Assembly: GCA_031264865.1 (NCBI GenBank)
Contig: JAISDJ010000060.1
Location: forward strand, 1 to 37,548
Direction: 5' to 3'
Source: Tannerellaceae bacterium
GTDB lineage: Bacteria; Bacteroidota; Bacteroidia; Bacteroidales; Tannerellaceae
Length of the DNA stretch: 37,548 nt
Shown here: one piece after another, positions 8,966-16,719 of the stretch
Layout of the letters: every line of letters begins with the position of its first letter
Numbering within the stretch: the stretch's first letter is position 1
Made by a program: the position numbers and the translations under genes
Notes under the pieces: model-generated
What the model was told of the DNA's origin: nothing
Databases searched by the model: none
Seen by the model: the letters and a program-made list of their open reading frames with translations, nothing else

Positions 8966-10060
8966 TTAATTATTCAAGTGGTTCAATGCATAAACATAGG
9001 CGCCCATGGATACGGAGCGGTTAGTTCCTTGTTTACTGAATATTATTCCGATTCGTTTCTGTGGATCATAATCGACAGTTTGTTCGGTTCCCGGAACGGC
9101 TGTTTTCAGGGTTTCCCCTTTAACAAAGGCTTTAAACTGCTCCTCATCATTTAGGTTGAATACTTTCATTTGAAGTCGATTGAACGTACTGCCGTCAAGC
9201 ATAGATAGAGTCCCGTTCATCTCTTTTAACAATGCCGGGAGGATGTATTTGGAAGCGCTGGCAAGACCGCCTCCGATCACGATAATGCCATCGATCAGCG
9301 TAACGGCCGTAGACAGCACATCACCAGCCATCTCCCCCAATTCGGACAAAGAGGCAACAGCCGCATTGCGATCTCCTGTTTTCGTTCCTTCTGCAATATC
9401 AAAGATATCTTTGGGTGTCAGTTCGGATGAATCCCCGCTAAGTTTCCGATAAATATGCCTGACGGCACGGATACTTACACTTTCTTCTGCAATCAGGTTG
9501 GGATATTTTTTGTTTCTCAGGCACCATACATCACCGCCTGCTCCGTTATCACCAGTGAGCAACTGCCCGTTGATCACAACACCGGCACCGAATCCGGTTC
9601 CTAAAGTGATTCCTATCAGGTTCTTGTATTGCCTTATGCTCCCCGCTTTGTGTAAACGACGATTTATCTCCGGCAAGATTCCTGTCAAGGCCTCTCCATA
9701 AGCAAAAAGGTTCCCGTCATTATTAATAAACACCGGTATCCCAAAATGTTTCTCCAGAAAGGGGCCCAATGCTACCCCTCCACGGAAAGCCGGGAAGTTA
9801 GGCAGATCACCTATAATGCCTGCCGCATAATCCGCCGGACCGGGGAAAGCAAAGCTGATTGCAACAGGAGCTTCAACTAAAGAATCGCGAACCATCCCAA
9901 ATCCCTTAATCAGAGAATCTAAACATACGGTCAAATTATCAGGTGAAGTCGGTAATATGATTGGCTCAATCAGCTCCTTACCAGCCTGGATTGCAGAGAA
10001 GGCTAAGTTTGTACCTCCGGCATCCAATGTCATTACTATTCGTTGATCGTTTTTATACAT
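8966..10060 (-). CDS. ROK-family sugar kinase (candidate mannokinase)
   Basis: ROK kinases phosphorylate free hexoses with ATP. The ORF track starts at 10210, but that start lies inside the upstream gene; the ATG at 10060 gives 364 aa beginning MYKNDQRIVMTLDAGGTN, where the first phosphate-binding motif (DAGGTN, Asp13) belongs. A catalytic Asp motif (FINNDGNLFAYGE) and adenosine-side glycines (GTGFGAGVVINGQLL) follow. The Cys-rich zinc motif usual in ROK proteins is absent: after GAGGDVWCLRN the region is shortened. It lies 40 bp after the isomerase fusion and 10 bp before the MFS gene, which suggests mannose to mannose-6-phosphate. A regulator role is unlikely because no HTH precedes the domain. 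Confidence 0.85.
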   Translation of the reverse strand: MYKNDQRIVMTLDAGGTNLAFSAIQAGKELIEPIILPTSPDNLTVCLDSLIKGFGMVRDSLVEAPVAISFAFPGPADYAAGIIGDLPNFPAFRGGVALGPFLEKHFGIPVFINNDGNLFAYGEALTGILPEINRRLHKAGSIRQYKNLIGITLGTGFGAGVVINGQLLTGDNGAGGDVWCLRNKKYPNLIAEESVSIRAVRHIYRKLSGDSSELTPKDIFDIAEGTKTGDRNAAVASLSELGEMAGDVLSTAVTLIDGIIVIGGGLASASKYILPALLKEMNGTLSMLDGSTFNRLQMKVFNLNDEEQFKAFVKGETLKTAVPGTEQTVDYDPQKRIGIIFSKQGTNRSVSMGAYVYALNHLNN

Positions 10061-10100
10061 GGTACTATTTCTTAAACTGCGATGATAGAGTGGTTGTTTT

Positions 10101-11840
10101 TTACTCCCTGAAACGCACATACGCTTTAATTGTTCCGCATTCTTTCGTTGGGTCAGCCGGCCGGATCGTATAATTACCAACAGCCGCGGGAATGATAAAT
10201 GTCTCGGCATAATGCACAGTGAAAGGTTCGAAAGTATCTGTTGGACTTTCCACGATCAGTTCGTCTCCTTCAATCGCATTCAACACATTGACTCCGCCGC
10301 CCGTATGATGCGTTACCTTTCCGGTAAACCAATGCCGACGTGTTTCAATAAATTCATTTTCATGCAAACCTGTACGTTCTTCCTGCCAATCATTGCCTTC
10401 GGCGACAGTCTCCATCCTATTAATCAATTGGGTGCGGGTATATTCCGTATCCCTGTCCCATTGCAACACACGGGAACCATGTTCGATATTGATCGGGCGA
10501 GGTTTGCCGTCTAATCCCATCCGTCCCCAATCCCATAGTTTAAAGGTGAAAATGCTGGGAGTCGAACTTATCTCCAGTACCATTGCACTCTGCCCGGAGC
10601 AGTGAATCGTCCCGCTTGGAATCAGGTAATGATCGTGTTTTTTAGCAGGCCATTTGTTTACATACTGTTCAACATCAAAGCTTATCCCTTCCTGTTGGGC
10701 TTTCTGCAAATCGGCGATCATTTCCCCGGGATCAATACCTGTCTTCAGTCCTAAATAAACCGTTGCTCCTTCTGTTGCATCCAACAGGTAGTAACTTTCA
10801 TCCTGTGTATAATAAATCCCGAACGTATCCCGAATATATTGCGTTGTAGGATGTACTTGCAGACTGAGGTTTCCTCCTTGCATTGTATCCAGGAAGTCAA
10901 AGCGGATTGGAAAGTCTTGTCCGAACCTGGCTTCTACCGGTTCTCCCAGAAGCGCCTCTGTCTGATAAAATACCAGATTATTAGCAGGCATCTCAAACAA
11001 TTCACCTGAAACATTCAAATATAAACTGTTTTCTTCCGGTACACAATCAAAACACCATCCATAATTATTAGTACCCCGATCAAGATTGCAAACCTCTTTC
11101 ATCCATTGCCCTCCCCAGGGAGCCGGATCAAAGAAAGGAACGACACGGAAAGGACGATTGGCTGTTTTGATTAACCCGCTCAGTACCGTCTCTTTACTGA
11201 TCATCTTCGGATTGTCTGACTGATGAGTATCCAACCAATAATCCACCCTTTCAAACAGCCCCTTCTTTATGTTATCACATACGATCCAATCAATAAAATA
11301 TCCCCGTTTATAATGAATAGAAGGTTCGTCATTTCGGTTTTCTACGCCTAATCCATTGATTTCTTTCCGGCGAAAACGTTGTTGTATCTCCCAACGAGCC
11401 ATATCGACATAGATCAACAGATCGGGATTCGGACATATCGCGGAGGCTCCATATCCATATATTAATGTAAAGCCTTCTTGTCTATCCAACTTCTTTTTCG
11501 CTACAGCCAATTTTTCGTCATCAAAGAAATCCGTGATAGAAAAGGAAGTTCTTCGGCCGAAAATACGATCATCCGTCAGATAAGGAGCCGTCATGGCTTC
11601 CACCTTTGCAGGCGTCTTAAACAATTGAAGCATATCAATCAGGCAATCGGGGCGTAGGGCAAGAAACCGATTTAATAACTCCTTATAATAAACACCTTGA
11701 TAACACTCAACAACACAGACAAACCGGCCTTTTCCTCCGGATATCTCTTCCTTTAGTTTATCAATAATCGTATTCCATCCTTTCCAGAACCGTCCGTCGA
11801 TAATCGTTGCCGGACTTTTATCATAATTACTTCTACGCAT
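10101..11840 (-). CDS. Class I mannose-6-phosphate isomerase with an N-terminal kinase-like domain
   Basis: Phosphomannose isomerase converts mannose-6-phosphate to fructose-6-phosphate. The C-terminal part of this 579-aa protein (from about residue 225) has the zinc ligands of the cupin enzyme: Gln328 and His330 in LSLQVHP, Glu348 in QDESYYLL and His413 in IPSGTIHCSG. The first 215 residues are extra compared with the usual 310-390-aa enzyme. They look like a P-loop nucleoside-kinase-like fold (core strand RFVCVVECYQG, then DLLIYVDMARWEIQQRFRR), but the Walker A Gly-Lys-Ser/Thr is missing, so kinase activity is doubtful. It is the first gene of the PUL operon, divergent from the AraC regulator. 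A separate, ordinary manA is at 32720-33694. Confidence 0.83.
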   Translation of the reverse strand: MRRSNYDKSPATIIDGRFWKGWNTIIDKLKEEISGGKGRFVCVVECYQGVYYKELLNRFLALRPDCLIDMLQLFKTPAKVEAMTAPYLTDDRIFGRRTSFSITDFFDDEKLAVAKKKLDRQEGFTLIYGYGASAICPNPDLLIYVDMARWEIQQRFRRKEINGLGVENRNDEPSIHYKRGYFIDWIVCDNIKKGLFERVDYWLDTHQSDNPKMISKETVLSGLIKTANRPFRVVPFFDPAPWGGQWMKEVCNLDRGTNNYGWCFDCVPEENSLYLNVSGELFEMPANNLVFYQTEALLGEPVEARFGQDFPIRFDFLDTMQGGNLSLQVHPTTQYIRDTFGIYYTQDESYYLLDATEGATVYLGLKTGIDPGEMIADLQKAQQEGISFDVEQYVNKWPAKKHDHYLIPSGTIHCSGQSAMVLEISSTPSIFTFKLWDWGRMGLDGKPRPINIEHGSRVLQWDRDTEYTRTQLINRMETVAEGNDWQEERTGLHENEFIETRRHWFTGKVTHHTGGGVNVLNAIEGDELIVESPTDTFEPFTVHYAETFIIPAAVGNYTIRPADPTKECGTIKAYVRFRE

Positions 11841-11864
11841 TTCTCACACTGTGATTATTTTATG

Positions 11865-11872
11865 CAAATATA
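11865..11872 (-). promoter_or_regulatory. -7 box of the PUL operon
   Basis: TATATTTG on the minus strand is a perfect TAnnTTTG match, 24 bp before the start of the isomerase fusion. It faces away from the -7 box of the AraC gene 24 bp further on. Confidence 0.6.
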
Positions 11873-11873
11873 G

Positions 11874-11913
11874 ATACTTGTTCGATTGTTAATAAGTATA
11901 TTTGTTCCGATTT
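11874..11913. promoter_or_regulatory. Shared operator candidate between PUL and AraC regulator
   Basis: The two divergent -7 boxes are part of an imperfect inverted repeat (CAAATATAGATACTT and AAGTATATTTG). Two similar direct copies of TTGTTC(C)GATT occur at 11878 and 11902, 24 bp apart. AraC-type regulators bind such direct half-sites. The exact contact bases are not determined. Confidence 0.35.
11897..11904 (+). promoter_or_regulatory. -7 box of the AraC regulator gene
   Basis: TATATTTG on the plus strand is a perfect TAnnTTTG match 29 bp before the ATG at 11934. Because it overlaps the TTG-started extension given in the ORF track (11886), the ATG is the more likely start. Confidence 0.6.
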
Positions 11914-11933
11914 GCTTATACTATATTACGATT

Positions 11934-12845
11934 ATGATTAAACGAAAAGAAGGATTCAAAGGAGAACGTTTTATTTCATTGCCGGAAGGTTTGCTGCTCC
12001 GTTACAGTAAAGAACCACTGATAGGGAATTTATATATACGTAAAATCGGATTTTTCCCGAAAGTAAAATACCACTACATACAAAAGGAGAAAGGAGTGGA
12101 TTACGCCATGCTGATCTATTGCACGGACGGGAAAGGCTGGTATAATCTGTACGACAAAAGGTATGATCTGAAGGAAAACCAGTTTGTCATACTCCCGCCT
12201 CATCTCCCTTATTCTTTCGGTGCGGATGAGAAAGAACCCTGGACAATCTACTGGTTACACTTCCGGGGGCAACTTACTTCTTCCTTTTTGCTTTCACATC
12301 CGGCTCCTTTGTCGATCTTGCCTAACGATTATTCCCGTTTACAGGAACGGATCGAGTTATTCGAAGAGATATACAACTGTTATTCGTTGGGATATATCCG
12401 GGAGTATATGATTTATTCTTCCATGTGCCTTTATCTTTTTCTGTCTTCTTTTCTATGGGTCGAACAGTATCGCCATATAAAGCTTCCGAGTCTGAAAGAA
12501 TATCCTTTCTCTTCACGGGTAATCCATTATATGCAAGAGAATCTGGAAAAGAAATTGTCTCTCTATCAGCTTTCTACTTACTTTAATTATTCACCTTCCT
12601 ATTTCTCTATGCTTTTCCAAAAAGAGACAGGTGTTTCTCCAATTAATTATTTTATCCGATTGAAAATACAAAAGGCTTGCCAGTATATTGCCCTGACAAA
12701 CCTCAAACTGAACGAAATCGCAACCAAACTGGGTTTTGAAGAACCTGCCTATTTCACTCGGATATTTACAAAGATCATGGGAATATCCCCCTCTGCTTAC
12801 CGGAAGAAAGAATCGGAACACAAGGATTATCCTTTTAATGTCTAA
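11934..12845 (+). CDS. AraC-family transcriptional regulator of the mannoside PUL
   Basis: The 303-aa protein has an N-terminal cupin-like sensor domain (about residues 20-140; AMLIYCTDGKGWYNLYDKRY and the His/Pro-rich ILPPHLPYSF) and a C-terminal AraC DNA-binding domain (about 200-297) with two HTH units: LYQLSTYFNYSPSYFSMLF and LNEIATKLGFEEPAYFTRIF. The ATG at 11934 was chosen over the TTG at 11886 because the promoter box covers the latter. It is divergent from the six-gene PUL operon with 93 bp between starts, so it probably senses mannose or a derivative and activates that operon. No signal peptide or membrane segment is present. Confidence 0.9.
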   Translation: MIKRKEGFKGERFISLPEGLLLRYSKEPLIGNLYIRKIGFFPKVKYHYIQKEKGVDYAMLIYCTDGKGWYNLYDKRYDLKENQFVILPPHLPYSFGADEKEPWTIYWLHFRGQLTSSFLLSHPAPLSILPNDYSRLQERIELFEEIYNCYSLGYIREYMIYSSMCLYLFLSSFLWVEQYRHIKLPSLKEYPFSSRVIHYMQENLEKKLSLYQLSTYFNYSPSYFSMLFQKETGVSPINYFIRLKIQKACQYIALTNLKLNEIATKLGFEEPAYFTRIFTKIMGISPSAYRKKESEHKDYPFNV

Positions 12846-12880
12846 AAATTAAACAAATGTTGTCGCGAGGGATAATTATT

Positions 12881-13741
12881 TCATGGATTGTTCCATACTT
12901 CTTTGATCGTTTCTTCTTGGGAATAACCTACGGGGCAGGCTTCGCTCTTGGTGTTGGCATGGTAATACCCGTTTGTTTCATTAGGGCAGGTAATCATACG
13001 GTTACCGGGCATTTGTAGGTGTCCGTTCGGGTCGATTTGTCTTATCCGGTTATAGGCATATTTTATCCAATTGTTACGGTATTGTTCGTCTTGGAGAGAA
13101 AACCAGGATATTTCGTCCCATCCCCAGATAAAATGTGAATCCAATGTCGCTTCGCCGGGTGTTTGGCTTCGACCGAAATTGTCGAACTCTACCAGGAAGG
13201 GGAGGTGTTGGCAGTTCCAACCACTGGGAGTTACGCAGGCCTTACTTTTGTTGTAAATGCCGTCGAGATAGTTTGCTTCTATTTTTCCTTCACGAGGTTT
13301 TTCCGGTGTTTCTTTTATGCGGAGAGGGAATGAATTAAAATCAATGAGGCTTATGCCGTCTTTAACCATGCCTCCGTAGGGAACATGTGCGTCGATAATT
13401 ACCCAATTGCGACGGGCATGTTTGGAGGCATATTCTCTGATCTTTGTGAGGATGGCAGCCCAGTGGTCTTTATAAGGATCGTTCATTCCGATGAGTTCTA
13501 CCTGACCGATGTGGAAGGCTTCGCAACCTATATCTATGTAGGAGCCGGCGAGGAAGTAGAACCATAGCTTCGTTTCTATCTTGCTGATATCGGGAACACT
13601 GCTTTTTCCCCAGTGGTTTACCATGATGCCTTTGTCGTTCAGCATGGCATCGTACGAGAAGTTTCGGTTTTCTACGGGGAGATTAAAGTCGTAAAATACC
13701 CATGCAGGGATTGGTATATTGTTTACGTCTTGTGTAATTAT
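12881..13741 (-). pseudogene. 5'-truncated gene of unknown family (possible glycan-related protein)
   Basis: The longest ORF from a Met codon is 254 aa (12881-13645), but the same frame reads back without a stop to about 13741, adding protein-like sequence such as VNNIPIPAWVFYDFNLPVENR before meeting a stop next to an IS-like repeat end. The natural N terminus is therefore missing. The remaining part is rich in Trp, His and Asp (WVIIDAHVPYGG, FIWGWDEISWFS, MITCPNETNGYYHAN), which recalls a secreted carbohydrate-active TIM-barrel protein, but I do not recognise the family. It is convergent with the AraC gene (35 bp between ends). It is probably inactive, unless translation restarts inside. Confidence 0.6.
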
Positions 13742-13800
13742 TTAAAAGGGTGCACCTGATTTCCAAAAAGGATGCACCCGATTTCCACCCCGTCAGGCCG
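13731..13800. mobile_element. IS21-like terminal repeat remnant
   Basis: Two direct repeats (GGTGCACCTGATTTCCA at 13749-13765 and GATGCACCCGATTTCCA at 13771-13787; 15 of 17 identical, period 22 bp) lie directly where the reading frame of the truncated gene begins. Multiple short direct repeats at the ends and a terminal TG are typical of IS21-family elements; here TGTGTAATTA starts at 13731. No transposase gene is present, so this is at most a solo end left by a deletion. Confidence 0.4.
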
Positions 13801-13815
13801 GGCAACTTAGCTCCT

Positions 13816-16305
13816 TTAGCTCCTTTTAGAATACGGCTTTCCCATAAGCTCTTCGTATGCTTTGGTAAAGTGGGCAAAGACTTGTTTGGCCTGGCTTTTT
13901 TTCCCGGCGGCGCTTAATGAGGAGCATTTTATGAGGATGGCTTCTTCATTCAGTGGGTCGATCATTAGCAAATGCTCAGCGATGTGGTAGCGGAGAGTGG
14001 TGTTATTTTTGTTTTCAGGCAGATTCAATAATAGGCTGAGTATATCTGTCACCTCTTTTGTATAATTGGATTTATAGAAGGCGGCCCATTCCGCCTGGAG
14101 GTTAGGTAGCAGTTCTCCGGTCTGTAATAATCCTATCAAACGGCAGGTTTCGTTTGCCGAAAGGACGTCTGTTTTAGCTTTAGAGATGAGTTCCATAACC
14201 TCTAAGTAATCGCAATACGTAGTATCTCCGAATTGAAGGCTCCATAACGAGTGTATGTTTATTACTTCAATGCTTCCCGTTTCTTCAAGGACCGTGCGTA
14301 GCTTGCTGATGTTCACGTTTCTGTTGTTACGTGCGCTGCCGCCGGTTTTATCATGCCAAAGCGCTTCGTCTAGCCGGGCAGATGTAACCCCTCTTCTTTC
14401 TTTTGCCGAATGGAATAATAAAAAGAGAAATAATTGCTTTAATGTAGGAGAAAAAGAAGAGGTGATGTTTTCTTCTTTTGCATTAAATGCCTGGAAACCT
14501 CCCAGTAAATAGATGGCGGATACCTGGCGCCTTCGTATAACAGGCAAAGGTTCCAGACTGGCATTTGCTTTCATAGAAATGCGCCTGTTTCTCTTTCTAA
14601 GGACAAAGATTATCAAAAAGATCAATATAACAGTTGATACGACGCCCATCGCATAAGAAAGGGGGAAACGATTGGCCGGCGGGCGTTGCAACACTTCTTC
14701 CATTGCAAGGGGAGGATAGGCAATGGCATATAAAGCAATGGTGTTCCGATGGGCGATAACGGCTATCAGATTGGATTTTTCTTCATTTAAATAGAGATAC
14801 GTCCACGTTTCGGTATCACGGAATTTAAAAGGGATACTGTCGCCAACAATCTTCATTTCCGGTTGGGAAATGCCGAACCGGGCTAATTGCAGGTAAGAGT
14901 CGTAATAACCATTATTAAATAATAAGGCATAAAAACTGTCTGTTGAAGGATCGGCAACTAATGTCTCGGCCGGTACAAAAGGGGATAACGGAGCCGGCAA
15001 TGTCCATAACGGCGTGAATGAGTAATCAAGCAGGCTAAACTCGTATAAATCATAATAAGAACGTGGCGATAATTCCTGCCTGCCCGATTTACTACCGTAA
15101 CCGCCGAAAACAAGTATCTTATTGTCGCCCAGATGTCCGGCGCTGCTTAAATAGCGGGGCGCGATCTGGTCGCTTCGGTCTATCTGTTTCCATGTGCTTT
15201 CTTTTTTATTATATATATTAACCACGCCTTTATACCGGTAATGACCGTATCCCAGGATAGTAACCAACGAACTGTCTTTAGAGGAAATAAATTTATTGTT
15301 ATGTCCGTAAACAGACAGATTCGTTTCCGGGCGCTTAACTGTCCATTTACCCGTTTTCAGGTTAAAGCGATTGATTACCGGATTGGGAAAATCATACGAC
15401 CATAGTTCGCCGGTATATTTATTATAGATGAGGTCGTGCCTGGTTTCACTCCTGTAAGGACGCCCTTCCGTAAACGGGATTGTGTCAATTTCCAGCGATT
15501 TATAGTGCAAATAATAAGCGGCTTTATCATCAAGAAAGAATATCCCTTTTCCAACCGCATCGGAAGTAACGCCATTCAGGTTTTCAACCTCCATTTCCGT
15601 AAGTTTTTGCCATTGGATGTATTTGTCGATAAGCCAGTTCGGGTTTTCCACCCGTGCTTCGGCGAGCCGTATGTTGTCGTATGTTTTATTTCCGTAATGT
15701 TTTCCAAGTATCCACTGGCGGAATAGTTTATGTTCCGGTTTGTAGATAGACACGTTTTTAATACTCATCGGGCAAACATCCGTACTGTGGAAACTAGGCG
15801 CTTTGCAAATACCGAAATAGATTTGAAAGTCTTTTAAATTTGATAAACCGTGCGACTGGATTTCCTGCCTTTTTTCATTAAAGGAGGCTACTAACCGGGC
15901 ATTTTTTGTGTCGAAGTCGATACGGACCCTTACCCACTGACCAAAGTCAATAGAAGGAAGGTCGGCCCATTTATAGCTCAGCAGAATCTCATCCTTATAG
16001 ATCAACCATATATTGGCGTCGTCGGATATTACATTGGAAACCAGGTCGATGTTTGTATCCCCGTTTGCGATGATCCGGAAAATATATCCGTAGTATCCGT
16101 CATCCTGCCTGAAATTAACATCAAATTCAATAGAGAAGCCGTTTGGAAACCGAAAGGGTTTATCGGGCGTTAAATGGAGCGAAGTTCGTTCATCCTGTAC
16201 TACTTCGTGCGATGAGAAAAACAAGCCCGGTGATTCGGCTTGGGCAAAAAGCGCAAGCTTACAGAAAAAGAAAAAAACAACTAATATCGTAGATATTCTA
16301 ATCAC
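13816..16305 (-). CDS. Hybrid membrane regulator: LamG-like and Kelch-like sensor, one TM, SARP-type DNA-binding domain
   Basis: The 829-aa protein combines surface and transcription modules. A signal peptide (residues 1-22, ending FAQA) is followed by a concanavalin/LamG-like domain (about 25-200; FPNGFSIEFDVNF), a Kelch/galactose-oxidase-like propeller (about 270-530; NKILVFGGYGSKSG), one membrane helix (about 548-570) with a positive stop (RKRNRR), a winged helix of the SARP/OmpR type (about 593-700; LKQLFLFLLFHSAK, RLDEALWHDK, NVNISKLRTVLEETG) and a BTAD-like helical domain to the end. It would read an extracytoplasmic ligand and act directly on DNA. The start is GTG; no upstream in-frame ATG exists. 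The C terminus ends within the remnant IS region and could have lost a few residues. It is divergent from the GH43 block. Confidence 0.82.
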   Translation of the reverse strand: MIRISTILVVFFFFCKLALFAQAESPGLFFSSHEVVQDERTSLHLTPDKPFRFPNGFSIEFDVNFRQDDGYYGYIFRIIANGDTNIDLVSNVISDDANIWLIYKDEILLSYKWADLPSIDFGQWVRVRIDFDTKNARLVASFNEKRQEIQSHGLSNLKDFQIYFGICKAPSFHSTDVCPMSIKNVSIYKPEHKLFRQWILGKHYGNKTYDNIRLAEARVENPNWLIDKYIQWQKLTEMEVENLNGVTSDAVGKGIFFLDDKAAYYLHYKSLEIDTIPFTEGRPYRSETRHDLIYNKYTGELWSYDFPNPVINRFNLKTGKWTVKRPETNLSVYGHNNKFISSKDSSLVTILGYGHYRYKGVVNIYNKKESTWKQIDRSDQIAPRYLSSAGHLGDNKILVFGGYGSKSGRQELSPRSYYDLYEFSLLDYSFTPLWTLPAPLSPFVPAETLVADPSTDSFYALLFNNGYYDSYLQLARFGISQPEMKIVGDSIPFKFRDTETWTYLYLNEEKSNLIAVIAHRNTIALYAIAYPPLAMEEVLQRPPANRFPLSYAMGVVSTVILIFLIIFVLRKRNRRISMKANASLEPLPVIRRRQVSAIYLLGGFQAFNAKEENITSSFSPTLKQLFLFLLFHSAKERRGVTSARLDEALWHDKTGGSARNNRNVNISKLRTVLEETGSIEVINIHSLWSLQFGDTTYCDYLEVMELISKAKTDVLSANETCRLIGLLQTGELLPNLQAEWAAFYKSNYTKEVTDILSLLLNLPENKNNTTLRYHIAEHLLMIDPLNEEAILIKCSSLSAAGKKSQAKQVFAHFTKAYEELMGKPYSKRS

Positions 16306-16346
16306 ACAGGTTACGTTTACAGGTATAAATGCTAAAATGAACTTCC

Positions 16347-16354
16347 CAAAAATA
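16347..16354 (-). promoter_or_regulatory. -7 box of the hybrid regulator gene
   Basis: TATTTTTG on the minus strand matches TAnnTTTG perfectly and lies 41 bp before the GTG start, leaving a leader of roughly 35 nt. Confidence 0.5.
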
Positions 16355-16391
16355 GATAATATTATTGAATTTAAACATAAAGGAGAAGCAT

Positions 16392-16422
16392 TAATCCTAT
16401 TTTAATACGATATTAATAGGAT
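16392..16422. promoter_or_regulatory. Inverted-repeat operator candidate between hybrid regulator and GH43 block
   Basis: AATCCTATT and AATAGGATT form a perfect 9-bp inverted repeat with 13 bp between, so the half-site centres are 22 bp (about two helical turns) apart. A smaller inner palindrome (TTAATA, CGA, TATTAA) is nested inside. It ends 29 bp before the -7 box of the GH43 block, where an activator site would be expected. Confidence 0.5.
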
Positions 16423-16428
16423 TGTTTA

Positions 16429-16459
16429 GTTGCCTGTTAATAAGGTCGGCTTATTTTTG
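16429..16459 (+). promoter_or_regulatory. Promoter of the remnant/GH43 block
   Basis: The -7 box TATTTTTG (16452-16459) matches the consensus and a GTTG about 20 bp upstream can serve as the -33 element. The predicted start near 16466 precedes the remnant ORF at 16495, so the remnant would now be part of the GH43 leader. Confidence 0.5.
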
Positions 16460-16494
16460 AAACTTATTTATTGGCAATAAATTAAAAACACTAT

Positions 16495-16681
16495 ATGAGT
16501 ACATCAAAAAAACCAATTATTCTCTTTTTCTTAGGCCTTTGCGGCTGCCTCTTCTCTGTGCAGGCACAAGAGAATGGACGACCAACAGACGCACGTAGCG
16601 TATGCTCCCTCTCAAGGGCGTAGCATCTGGAATACGGCCTTGGACAAAATAGAGGTAGAAGGCAAAACTAAATGTATCTAA
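16495..16681 (+). pseudogene. Frameshifted remnant of a secreted protein gene
   Basis: An ATG at 16495 opens a signal peptide (ILFFLGLCGCLFSVQAQ) that runs only 42 codons to a TAG at 16621. A coding-like frame continues one frame over (from about 16574) as QQTHVAYAPSQGRSIWNTAL and stops at 16679. Together they look like the two ends of a gene that lost its middle, joined out of frame. The original family is not recognised. It lies between the promoter and GH43 and is absent from the ORF track. Confidence 0.45.
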
Positions 16682-16719
16682 AAAGAAAGGATTCATCCAT
16701 TAATAGTGAAATAACGATT

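Noticed and set aside
10061-10210. Extended N terminus of the ROK kinase in the ORF track
   Set aside because: It overlaps the end of the upstream isomerase gene; the motif DAGGTN is at the normal distance only from the ATG at 10060.
11886-11933. TTG-started extension of the AraC regulator
   Set aside because: It overlaps the -7 box and encodes a hydrophobic stretch unlike the family; the ATG at 11934 is preferred.
13683-13877. 64-aa minus-strand ORF across the IS-like end
   Set aside because: Overlaps two better frames and consists mainly of repeat sequence and out-of-frame regulator sequence.
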